Shown here: one piece after another, positions 15,363-21,915 of the stretch
Position numbering within the stretch: position 1 is the first letter of the stretch
Layout of the letters: every line of letters begins with the position of its first letter
IMG/VR virus record: IMGVR_UViG_3300044641_004545
Location: 1 to 38,366 of that record
DNA: 38,366 nt
Reading direction: 5' to 3' (one strand)
From: a virus
Program-made: the position numbers and the translations under genes
Notes under the pieces: generated by a model
What the model saw: the letters and a program-made list of their open reading frames with translations, nothing else
What the model was told of the DNA's origin: nothing
Database searches by the model: none

Positions 15363-16086
15363 GGAAGCAGCCTCCGTGCGTTACCCGGTGGTCGAGGTAT
15401 TCGGGCCGACCGTTCAGGGTGAAGGACCGCACGCCGGCAGAGTCGTGAGCTTCGTGCGTTTCGGTGGCTGTGACTACCGCTGCTCGTGGTGTGACAGCCT
15501 CTACGCAGTGCTGCCGCAGGAGGTCAAGCAGAACTCGACCAAGATGACTGCCGCCGAGATAGTGTCGGCCCTGCCGCCGAAATCTGACACGGTGATCCTT
15601 AGCGGTGGCAACCCGGCACTGATCCACGGGGACCAGCTGGTGCGTGCCCTGGCAGATGCGGGCAAGGCGTTTCACGTGGAAACGCAGGGCAGCAGGTGGC
15701 GAACCTGGCTCCGTCACGCCGAGCTGCTGGTGGTAAGCCCTAAGCCCCCGAGCAGCGGGATGGCAGAGAAGGCGGAGCAGGAGGTGCCAAAGTTCATACA
15801 CCGCTGGCAGGCTGAGGGCCAGAACCCGCTGGTGTTGAAGTTCGTGGTGGCGGACCAGCAGGACCTCACGTGGGCGCTCGATGTCTATGACGCAGTGAAC
15901 CCCCGGGGGGACCTGCCGCTATACCTAAGCGCCCTCACGCCGCCGGACTGCTCACTGGAGCAGCTGGCTGCCAGCTACCGAAACCTCTGTGAGCTGGTGC
16001 TGGGCAGCCACCGGGCACGTAAGGCGGAGCCGGTGGTGCTGCCGCAGCTTCACGTCATCGCCTGGGGGCATGAGCGTGGCGTCTGA
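15349..16086 (+). CDS. queE: 7-carboxy-7-deazaguanine synthase QueE (radical SAM)
   Basis: A 245-residue radical-SAM enzyme that rearranges carboxytetrahydropterin to 7-carboxy-7-deazaguanine. It opens with [14 protein letters not shown], the QueE hallmark, and carries the iron-sulfur motif C-x3-C-x2-C at Cys41, Cys45 and Cys48. The phrase [10 protein letters not shown] corresponds to the SAM-binding GGEP-type motif with Asn in place of Glu, as QueE enzymes often show. ATG 15349 is preceded by AGGAGG (15331-15336). It overlaps queD and the folE start. Confidence 0.92.
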   Translation: MPMSKEAASVRYPVVEVFGPTVQGEGPHAGRVVSFVRFGGCDYRCSWCDSLYAVLPQEVKQNSTKMTAAEIVSALPPKSDTVILSGGNPALIHGDQLVRALADAGKAFHVETQGSRWRTWLRHAELLVVSPKPPSSGMAEKAEQEVPKFIHRWQAEGQNPLVLKFVVADQQDLTWALDVYDAVNPRGDLPLYLSALTPPDCSLEQLAASYRNLCELVLGSHRARKAEPVVLPQLHVIAWGHERGV

Positions 16087-16627
16087 CGAGCTGGAGCAGT
16101 GCTACCGCCGCCTCATCACTGAGGCCGGGGATGACCCGCTGCGTGACGGGCTGGCGGATACCCCTGCCCGGGCGGCCCGTGCGTGGCGCGAGCTTACGGC
16201 GGGCTACACGAGCGAGCCTAAGCTGACGGTGTTTCCGGCTGACGGATTCGATGAGGTGGTGGCGCTGCGTGACATCTCGTTCTTCTCGCTCTGTGAGCAT
16301 CACCTACTTCCATTCTACGGTCATGCGCACATCGCCTACATACCCGGGGACACCATTCTGGGCCTGTCTAAGTTCGCCCGGGTCGTTGAGACCTACGCCC
16401 GGCGACTCCAGGTTCAGGAGCAGCTGACGCAGCAGGTGGCGGACAAGCTCACCCGGGTGCTGCGGCCGAAGGGGCTGCTGGTGGTCATCGAGGCGGAACA
16501 TCTCTGTATGGCTATGAGGGGGGTCCAGAAGATAGGCTCCCGGACCCGGACCAGCTTCGCAGGTGGGGCGTTCCGTGACAACGCAGAATCTCGAGCGGAG
16601 GCCATGTCCCTGCTCGACCTAACGTAA
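16070..16627 (+). CDS. folE: GTP cyclohydrolase I FolE
   Basis: A 185-residue enzyme that opens GTP to dihydroneopterin triphosphate, the entry step of the pathway. The zinc ligands are Cys75 and His78 ([12 protein letters not shown]) and Cys146 (EHLCMAMRG); also [20 protein letters not shown] and GSRTRTS, all standard for FolE. ATG 16070 lies 17 bases inside queE; GTG 16076 may be the real start because GGGGG is too close to the ATG. Carrying its own FolE lets the phage raise precursor supply above the host folate level. Confidence 0.92.
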   Translation: MSVASDELEQCYRRLITEAGDDPLRDGLADTPARAARAWRELTAGYTSEPKLTVFPADGFDEVVALRDISFFSLCEHHLLPFYGHAHIAYIPGDTILGLSKFARVVETYARRLQVQEQLTQQVADKLTRVLRPKGLLVVIEAEHLCMAMRGVQKIGSRTRTSFAGGAFRDNAESRAEAMSLLDLT

Positions 16628-16636
16628 GGAGTAACC

Positions 16637-17209
16637 GTGAGCAGCTGGCAGAACAGAATCGTGGGCAGTGGTGAGGAGGCACCGGACCAGCTGATGGCGA
16701 ACCCTAAGAACTGGCGCATCCATCCAATCACGCAGCAGGAGGCAGTCGGGAACGTGCTGGATGAGGTTGGCTGGGTCCAGCAGGTAATCGTGAACAAGAC
16801 AACCGGGCACCTCGTGGATGGGCACCTGCGTGTCGCCCTGGCGATTAGTCGAGAGGAGCCGTCCATACCCGTGACCTACGTGGAGCTGACCGAGCAGGAG
16901 GAGGCGCTGGTGCTGGCTACCCTTGATCCGCTCGCCGGGCTGGCTGCCACGGACGCTGACAAGCTGGCTGAACTACTGGGCGAGGCTGATACGCAGGGGC
17001 AGGCGCTCCAGAACCTGCTGGATGACCTGAGTAAGTCAAGCGCCCCGCTGGATGACCTTACGGAGCAGGGGGCTGTCGCCAATGACGAGGACTTCTGGCC
17101 CGTGATTCGGCTCCAAGTCAGTCCCGAGACATACCGGGCATGGAGTCAGGCGTGGGACCAGCTGCCCGGTGAGAATGACAATGACAAGCTGACCTCGCTG
17201 CTTCCGTGA
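16637..17209 (+). CDS. ParB/Srx-like domain protein of the deazaguanine cassette
   Basis: A 190-residue protein starting at GTG 16637 behind AAGGAGTAA. Residues 18-75 form a ParB/sulfiredoxin-like domain: NPKNWRIHPITQQEAV, GWVQQVIVNK and the key LVDGHLRVALA. The rest is acidic and helical and ends in a small strand/helix unit (WPVIRLQVSPETYRAW). The ParB fold uses CTP or ATP in other proteins and also occurs as nuclease. Here it sits between folE and the dpdA-like gene, two bases before the latter's GTG, so it probably helps DNA modification (recognition or nucleotide hydrolysis). That role is inference. Confidence 0.75.
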   Translation: MSSWQNRIVGSGEEAPDQLMANPKNWRIHPITQQEAVGNVLDEVGWVQQVIVNKTTGHLVDGHLRVALAISREEPSIPVTYVELTEQEEALVLATLDPLAGLAATDADKLAELLGEADTQGQALQNLLDDLSKSSAPLDDLTEQGAVANDEDFWPVIRLQVSPETYRAWSQAWDQLPGENDNDKLTSLLP

Positions 17210-17210
17210 C

Positions 17211-18059
17211 GTGGTCGGCTACCTGCTCAGTTTCTTCTACTTCAAGAAGGTAGCTCTAGACGAGCTGGCTGCCGCCACCGGTCGCCCTGGTATCAAGTTC
17301 TTCGCGGACTCAGGAGCCTACTCGGCTCATACCACTGGGGAGCCGGTGGTGCTGGATGATTATGCGGTCTGGGTCAAGCGGTGGGAACACCTGCTGGACC
17401 CTTACGTGAATCTCGACGTGAAGTTCAACTCAGAGGCCGGGCAGGCTAATCAGGCGCATCTGGAACGGCTGGGCCTAACGCCTGCCCCAGTGTTCCACCT
17501 CGGTGAGCCGCTGGACCTGCTGCGTGAGATGGTCGAGCGGCATGACTTCGTCGCGGTGGGCAACATCACGGGCGAGAGCCGTCGAGACCCGAAGCTTTGG
17601 GCGGCGCTCGATCAGATCCACGGCATAGCTGCCGAGGCCAACACCGGGCTTCACGGCTTCGGCGTAGGGCACTGGCCCATTATTAGGAGGTGGCCCTGGC
17701 GAAGCGTGGATAGCAGCAGTATGGGCGCGAGCTTCCGCTACGGAGTGGCCCACCTGTTCAACCCCTACGAAGATCGCTGGGTGAAGTTCCGCACCCGCGA
17801 GACTGCCACGTGGCACCGCTGGGGCTGGCTCCTGCGTGAGTATGGATTCGAACCCGGGGAGTTTGCCGGGCGCAGCCGTAAGGAGCAGCTGATACCGCTG
17901 TTTCGGCTCGCTGGTGCTACGTGGGCACGGGCGGCGCAGGCGAAACCGGAAACGGACTTCTACCTCGTGGACCTCGGCTTCCCGCAGGTCTATGAAGACC
18001 ACCCCCGAATCACCTACTACGAGCGAGGCGTTCAGATGGTGGAGGCGGTGGCTGCGTAG
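17211..18059 (+). CDS. dpdA: DpdA-like DNA-guanine transglycosylase (TGT superfamily)
   Basis: A 282-residue protein related to tRNA-guanine transglycosylases. The expected two catalytic aspartates are Asp33 in FFADSGAYS and Asp69 in VNLDVKF; PVFHLGEP, FVAVGN and the GVGHWPIIRRWPW loop follow the barrel order. It has no cysteine at all, so it lacks the zinc site of queuosine tRNA enzymes, as expected of phage DpdA proteins that act on DNA. It would swap guanine for preQ0 in phage DNA. GTG 17211 follows the ParB-like stop by one base; its own stop overlaps the next GTG. Confidence 0.8.
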   Translation: MVGYLLSFFYFKKVALDELAAATGRPGIKFFADSGAYSAHTTGEPVVLDDYAVWVKRWEHLLDPYVNLDVKFNSEAGQANQAHLERLGLTPAPVFHLGEPLDLLREMVERHDFVAVGNITGESRRDPKLWAALDQIHGIAAEANTGLHGFGVGHWPIIRRWPWRSVDSSSMGASFRYGVAHLFNPYEDRWVKFRTRETATWHRWGWLLREYGFEPGEFAGRSRKEQLIPLFRLAGATWARAAQAKPETDFYLVDLGFPQVYEDHPRITYYERGVQMVEAVAA

Positions 18060-18346
18060 TGGGTCCTCTGGCGCACGTTGCCACTGGCAAGGCTGTGAAG
18101 GCTCCCGCCTTGGCGAGCGTGTGGATGGACGCGCCGCACCTGCTCCGGGTTGTCAATCCGGAGCTGGCACCACTGGGGCAGCGGGTGGCTAACGCGACGC
18201 ACGGCTGGCCCGGGCTGCTGGCAGCTGCCGCTATATGGGGCAGCAGGGGCGTGGCTGGCTGGGCGCTTCACGTGGCGCTGGACACCATTAGCCATGATGA
18301 AGGAATGGGCAGCCACGGCAGGCTCCGCAAGGTATGGCTCCCGTGA
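18059..18346 (+). CDS. Small His/Asp-rich protein between dpdA and queC (YdjM-like remnant?)
   Basis: A 95-residue protein starting at GTG 18059 (TAGTG with dpdA) and overlapping the queC start, so it is tightly built into the cassette. It has a striking set of possible metal ligands: His6, Asp24, His27, His48, His71, Asp75, His79, Asp80. The order HVATG, MDAPHLL, THGWPGLL, HVALDTISHD resembles a shortened YdjM/DUF457 membrane-bound metal hydrolase, with weak hydrophobic helices at 51-60 and 64-75. It could be a hydrolase acting on the precursor or a membrane partner. I have no proof of function. Confidence 0.6.
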   Translation: MGPLAHVATGKAVKAPALASVWMDAPHLLRVVNPELAPLGQRVANATHGWPGLLAAAAIWGSRGVAGWALHVALDTISHDEGMGSHGRLRKVWLP

Positions 18347-19263
18347 CGCACCACGGGCTCGACCGCCTAGCTGCCAACGATGTGACGCTGGCCAGCTCGA
18401 GTGACTGGGACCGGCTGGCCGATGACGTGGTGGCCGGCAGACTGGGGACGCCCTTCGAGCAGGACACCGAAGCTCACTGGGAGGTCAGTGGGCCGCAGCC
18501 ACCGGACAAGGACTTCGGCGTGGTGCTGGCAGTAAGTGGCGGCATGGACAGCGCCTCCCTGCTCTGGCAGGCGACGGACTGCTCAGTGCCGGTGGAGCGA
18601 GTGTTCTTCAACCTGGGTCAGCCCTACGTGGCTCACGAGCTAAGGGCGCTGGATGAGCGCCGGGTGGAGTTCACTGTCCATACAGAGCGCCCCCGGTGGC
18701 GGGATCATGACGGGATACTGGTGGGCCGCAATACCTTCATCGCCCTGCGTGCGGCGCAGCTGCTCCATGAGTCAGGCCGGTGGGGCGAGGTATGGCTGGG
18801 GGCGGTAGCTGGTGAGAATGACTGGAGGGGCGGTGACAAGAGCCAGAGGTGGCTGGCAGACCTGAACGGGATGCTGGCCCGGGCCGGGGTGGACGTGCGG
18901 GTAGTCGCCCCTCTGCACTATCTTGACAAGGCAGATCAGGTCGCCCTGGCGAACGCTCAAGGATGGGCGGACCAGCTGGCGGCGACTAAGAGCTGCCACC
19001 GGGGTGATGTCTGGGCCTGCGGGGCGTGTAAGACGTGCTTCCGGAAGTGGGTCGCGTTTCATGCTCTGGGGCTCGACCGCCTGCTGCTGCCTTATCACGA
19101 TGCCCCCATTACTGCGTTCGCGCAGATTGCCGAGCAATACGAGCAGTGGATCGAGCGCCCGGGGTCTAAGTATGGACTACGCCGCAGGCAGACCACCCGG
19201 GCGGCAATAGCCAGCGTCCGGCGTGCCGCGGAAGGTGGGGGCGCGAGCATCCCCACCGGGTAA
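18334..19263 (+). CDS. queC: 7-cyano-7-deazaguanine (preQ0) synthase QueC
   Basis: A 309-residue ATP-dependent enzyme that turns 7-carboxy-7-deazaguanine into preQ0. The PP-loop is SGGMDS (68-73). The zinc site is Cys221, Cys229, Cys232 and Cys235 (CGACKTC), the QueC hallmark. About 60 extra residues precede the PP-loop and about 45 follow the usual domain, so it is longer than the common 220-230. ATG 18334 lies inside the upstream gene; GTG 18343, which overlaps its stop as GTGA, is the alternative. It closes the cassette. Confidence 0.9.
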   Translation: MAPVTHHGLDRLAANDVTLASSSDWDRLADDVVAGRLGTPFEQDTEAHWEVSGPQPPDKDFGVVLAVSGGMDSASLLWQATDCSVPVERVFFNLGQPYVAHELRALDERRVEFTVHTERPRWRDHDGILVGRNTFIALRAAQLLHESGRWGEVWLGAVAGENDWRGGDKSQRWLADLNGMLARAGVDVRVVAPLHYLDKADQVALANAQGWADQLAATKSCHRGDVWACGACKTCFRKWVAFHALGLDRLLLPYHDAPITAFAQIAEQYEQWIERPGSKYGLRRRQTTRAAIASVRRAAEGGGASIPTG

Positions 19264-19272
19264 ATAACCCGG
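19256..19272 (+). terminator. Short hairpin at the end of queC
   Basis: CCGGGT and ACCCGG form a 6-bp stem around AAATA, with the queC TAA inside. It is short and lacks a T-run, so it is at best a weak terminator or an mRNA-end stabiliser at the end of the modification operon. Confidence 0.3.
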
Positions 19273-19644
19273 GCCGGTTCACGTGCGCCCTACGCTGGCG
19301 GCAGACCTCTAAGCTCGCAAGGCAAGACCCCCCCCTTACCCCCCCCACGAAAACGGGCCAGCCGTGGGGTTCGCCTGCTCTACCTGCCGGGCTGCTGGCA
19401 CCCCTCCCCCCCGGTCGCGTCCGCCGGGCTAGTCAGGGCCGCATCCAGCGGCAGGGTTCTACCCCCGGTCTAGTCGGTCATGCTGCTGCTGTCTCCGTGG
19501 CCATACATAAGGGCGGCAACCTACCGCCCCGCCCGGCGGCAATAGCCCAGCAGCGCCCTGGTGATTGCGAACGCAGAACGGTCCTGCTATATTCGGCACC
19601 TGCCCAATACCGGGCAGCGGAAACGAGAACAAAGGAGAAGCACA
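19264..19644. other. Largest gene-free region: C-tracts, early promoter and leader
   Basis: No convincing gene is seen in these 381 bases. They hold two runs of eight C (19328-19335 and 19339-19346, separated by TTA), a third C-rich block (CCCC-T-CCCCCCC, 19401-19412), and a clear promoter near the right end. G-runs on the other strand could form a quadruplex. As the only long intergenic region, between the modification operon and the early genes, it is the best candidate for the replication origin or a control region. That is inference. Confidence 0.5.
19565..19593 (+). promoter_or_regulatory. Strong sigma70-type early promoter (rightward)
   Basis: TTGCGA (19565-19570), a 17-base spacer and TATATT (19588-19593). 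It would start near 19600 and read the Lys-rich protein gene and, with readthrough, the early region. The spacer contains GCAG-AACGGTC-CTGC, an imperfect inverted repeat, and the -35 flank (TTGCG-N-ACGCA) matches the leftward promoter. A small hairpin (CTGCCC-N6-GGGCAG) lies in the leader. Confidence 0.75.
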
Positions 19645-20184
19645 GTGAGCGCCAAGACCAAGAGCACCAAGACCAAGACCAAGACCACGAAGGCAGCAGC
19701 CAAGAAGGCAGGCACCGCCGCAGTGAAGCAGATTGCGAACGGGCCTAAGACCCCGGCTCGCAAGGAGCTGGAGCGGGTCGCCGCCGAGGTTCGCAAGAAC
19801 CCGCAGGCAGCCACCGTGGAGCAGCGGACCATCCTCGTCGAGGCTGGGCTGCTGGCTGCCGGGCTGCGTGGCAAGGCACGCACCGAGTTCATCGAGACGG
19901 GCAACTCCCCCGCCAAGACGGCGAAGGCTGCCGCCCCGGCGAAGCCCCGCAAGAGCAGCCCCCGCAACGGCAAGGTGAGCGTGAACGATGCGCTGAAGAA
20001 GGCGCTGGCGGATGGCCCGGCAACGGTGGAAGACATCGTGCCGGTGGTGACCAAGCTCCGTGGCACGCCCACCACCCGGGGCGTGGTCGTAAGCGGTCTG
20101 CGCTGGGGACTGGCGGAGGAGCGTGGCTGGTATGCGCAGGGCAAGGGCGACACGTTCCGCCTCACCGCCGCTGGCAAGAAGTAG
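19645..20184 (+). CDS. Lys/Ala-rich nucleoid-like protein with C-terminal winged helix
   Basis: A 179-residue protein starting at GTG 19645 behind AAAGGAGAAG. The first 25 residues are almost only Lys, Thr, Ala and Ser, and a second basic Ala/Lys/Pro linker lies near 85-105, like histone H1 tails. The C-terminal 70 residues (VNDALKKALADGPATVEDIV, GVVVSGLRWGLAEERGWY, DTFRLTAAGKK) look like a winged helix. It is the first gene after the early promoter and ends at a strong hairpin, so it is probably made early and alone. It may coat phage or host DNA. Family not firmly recognised. Confidence 0.6.
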   Translation: MSAKTKSTKTKTKTTKAAAKKAGTAAVKQIANGPKTPARKELERVAAEVRKNPQAATVEQRTILVEAGLLAAGLRGKARTEFIETGNSPAKTAKAAAPAKPRKSSPRNGKVSVNDALKKALADGPATVEDIVPVVTKLRGTPTTRGVVVSGLRWGLAEERGWYAQGKGDTFRLTAAGKK

Positions 20185-20206
20185 CCCCCGCCCCCAGCGG
20201 CACCAC

Positions 20207-20235
20207 GACAACCCCGGCCCAGCGCCGGGGTTGTC
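20207..20235 (+). terminator. Strong hairpin terminator after the nucleoid-like gene
   Basis: A 12-bp perfect stem (GACAACCCCGGC with GCCGGGGTTGTC) closes a 5-base loop, CCAGC, 22 bases after the stop codon. It is followed by CTATCT rather than a T-run. It separates the first early gene from the rest of the early region. Confidence 0.75.
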
Positions 20236-20528
20236 CTATCTGGGGGGGTGCTGGGCTACCCGGGCAGGGCGAAACGTGGCGCTGCGGGGCGCTGGTGGCC
20301 ACGCAGCAGCCCTGCCAGCACCTATTCTGCCGCCCCGGGGCGCTGCCCCCGGTGGCTGGCACCTATGCCGCCGCCGCAGCCGCTACGGTTGCCGCCGCAA
20401 CGTGGGGGCAGGGTGCCCCTACAACGGAAACGGGGAGCCGACCGTGGGCCGACTCCCCTAGCAGATGACCAAGGAGAAGCTCTGCTGACCCGGGAGCATA
20501 CCGGGGACGCGGACGGAAAGGAAGTGAC
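20236..20528. other. Second intergenic region, with an orphan ribosome site
   Basis: About 290 bases with no convincing gene. ACCAAGGAGAAGC at 20468-20480 is the same extended ribosome site used before early genes, but no ATG, GTG or TTG is well placed after it; the in-frame path to the next gene has no start codon. I see no clear promoter. A gene start may have been lost here, or the region may encode an RNA. Confidence 0.35.
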
Positions 20529-20714
20529 GTGGGGGAAGCAACGAAGGACGAGGAAGAAGCGGTCGCCCTGGCGACGGTCTACTTCACCGCTCCCTACTCT
20601 GGCAAGGTGCGCAGTGAGCGCACGCTGGGCACGCCGGAGCAGGTGCGTGAGCGATGGGACCGCCGCAGGGGTGAACTGCTTGAGGTGAAAGAGGGGTGGC
20701 ACGGTGCGTCCTGA
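20529..20714 (+). CDS. Hypothetical early protein, 61 aa
   Basis: A small charged protein starting at GTG 20529 after GGAAAGGAAG. An acidic N-terminus (EATKDEEEAV) is followed by a strand (ATVYFTAPYSG) and a helix (PEQVRERWDRRRGELLEVKEGW). Unknown function. It overlaps the next gene by 11 bases. Confidence 0.45.
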   Translation: MGEATKDEEEAVALATVYFTAPYSGKVRSERTLGTPEQVRERWDRRRGELLEVKEGWHGAS

Positions 20715-20952
20715 CACGCCTCGACGTAAGCAAGACGAGCGGGACATGGCCCAGTGGCCACCGCCCACGGACGAAGCGGCAGTGGACTACCTGCTGGCGC
20801 TGATGCTGGGGCAGCCCGAAGACGAGGACATTCCGGAGACGTGGGACAACCCCCCGGAGTGGCTGGACGCCATCCTGAGCGTGCTGGTAGCACGGCGCTC
20901 GCCCGGATGGTGCGGACTAGGTGAAGACAACCCGAGAGGAGCAACTAAATGA
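20704..20952 (+). CDS. Hypothetical early protein, 82 aa
   Basis: An acidic, Trp-rich protein starting at GTG 20704. Helices at AAVDYLLALMLGQ and EWLDAILSVLVARR flank an acidic loop (PEDEDIPETWDNPPEW). Unknown function. Its last bases overlap the start of the next gene at the AGAGGAGCAACTAAATG junction. Confidence 0.5.
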   Translation: MRPDTPRRKQDERDMAQWPPPTDEAAVDYLLALMLGQPEDEDIPETWDNPPEWLDAILSVLVARRSPGWCGLGEDNPRGATK

Positions 20953-21149
20953 ACAACACGACAGTCCCCATAGAGCTAACCGACCTCGCCACCCTGCTCG
21001 CCACCGCGAAGGTGGTGCGGAAGGCACTGGTGGAGAGTGGAGCAAGCCCGGACGCACTGGACCAGTGCGTGGACAACATAGCCAAGACCATCATGAACGC
21101 TGACATGGCTGCCAGTGCGGCAACCGTGACGATGTTCAGTGACAACTAG
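20949..21149 (+). CDS. Hypothetical early protein, 66 aa
   Basis: A small helical protein (LTDLATLLATAKVVRKALVE, ALDQCVDNIAKTIMNADM). ATG 20949 has GAGAGGAGC eight bases upstream. Both it and the next protein open with a TDDLLALLTGA-like phrase (here TDLATLLATAK), so they may share a small domain. Unknown function. Confidence 0.5.
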   Translation: MNNTTVPIELTDLATLLATAKVVRKALVESGASPDALDQCVDNIAKTIMNADMAASAATVTMFSDN

Positions 21150-21159
21150 AGGAGGAGCA

Positions 21160-21528
21160 ATGACCAAGACAACGGTGACAACCGATGACCTGCTGGCCCT
21201 GCTAACGGGTGCCAAGATAGGCGCTGCCACCATCGAGCTCGACGGCACGGACAGCGCCCTGCTGCGTGCCAGTATCGAGCGGGTGGAGCGGCAGCTGCTG
21301 GAGCTGGTGGATGCCGCCCTGCCCACGCCTGCGAACCCGCTGGTGGACCAGCTGGCGGCGAAGCTGCTGACTGCGTTCGATGCTGCGCCGCAGCAGACGG
21401 AGCAGGAGCTAGCCATCCACGCCGGGCTGGACCAGCACGACACGAGCATCGCCCTGGCGAGGCTGGAAGCGGACGGCAAGGTATGGCAGCTGGACGATGC
21501 CGGGACCACAATCTGGAGCCGGGCATGA
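21160..21528 (+). CDS. Early protein with C-terminal winged-helix-like domain
   Basis: A 122-residue protein. ATG 21160 is used because AGAGGAGGAGC stands just before it. The N-terminal part has TDDLLALLTGAKIGAATIEL and a helical RVERQLLELVDAAL. The C-terminal 50 residues (QQTEQELAIHAGLDQHD, IALARLEADGKVWQL) read as a winged helix, so DNA binding is likely. Could be an early regulator. The stop overlaps the next ATG (ATGA). Confidence 0.55.
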   Translation: MTKTTVTTDDLLALLTGAKIGAATIELDGTDSALLRASIERVERQLLELVDAALPTPANPLVDQLAAKLLTAFDAAPQQTEQELAIHAGLDQHDTSIALARLEADGKVWQLDDAGTTIWSRA

Positions 21529-21878
21529 GTGCCCTCGGGCGGCATACCGCCTACTCCGGGGGCAGCACAGACCAGCAGCCCATGACCTACCGGGCTAACG
21601 TCTGGGGCATCCCCACCCTGTTCGTATGGCACGGCGGGGAATACGTGGAGGTTTGCCCACTGGGCGAAGCCGTGGACGTTCTCCACGTCTGGGACCATGA
21701 CTACAACCGGGCCAGCATCCAGACCGAGATCGAGCTACGGCAGGTCTGCCGCCACTGGATACGCAGGGTGGACCAGCATGACTGGCTCGCGGGTGCGTTG
21801 CGGGGGCTGGTGGAGTGTGACTGTCGCAGGTGCCGCCGTAAGAGGCGCATGGAGTGGTGGAACCGGCGCACGCGATAA
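21525..21878 (+). CDS. Hypothetical early protein, 117 aa
   Basis: Starts at ATG 21525 in an ATGA overlap. It has a beta-rich middle (ANVWGIPTLFVWHGGEYVEV) and a basic C-terminus with a CDCRRC cysteine pair and many Arg. The last 20 residues (RRCRRKRRMEWWNRR) suggest nucleic-acid contact. Unknown family. Confidence 0.5.
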   Translation: MSALGRHTAYSGGSTDQQPMTYRANVWGIPTLFVWHGGEYVEVCPLGEAVDVLHVWDHDYNRASIQTEIELRQVCRHWIRRVDQHDWLAGALRGLVECDCRRCRRKRRMEWWNRRTR

Positions 21879-21915
21879 GATAGTGAACGCAACGACAACG
21901 ACCAAGGAGGTCACA

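Noticed and set aside
16637-17209. ParB-like gene as a plasmid-type partition system
   Set aside because: No ParA, no parS repeats and no repressor or plasmid genes; it lies inside the modification operon.
19340-19410. tRNA-like strings (minus-strand GGTAGAGCAGG; plus-strand GGGTTCGCC)
   Set aside because: No acceptor stem or D-stem pairing can be formed around them.
19459-20211. 250-aa minus-strand frame in the intergenic region and early gene
   Set aside because: It crosses the strong plus promoter and terminator and mirrors the Lys/Ala repeat; no ribosome site.
20248-20688. 146-aa plus-strand frame in the second intergenic region
   Set aside because: Arg/Pro-rich without a ribosome site; it overlaps the terminator-proximal stretch and reads the wrong frame of the gene at 20529.
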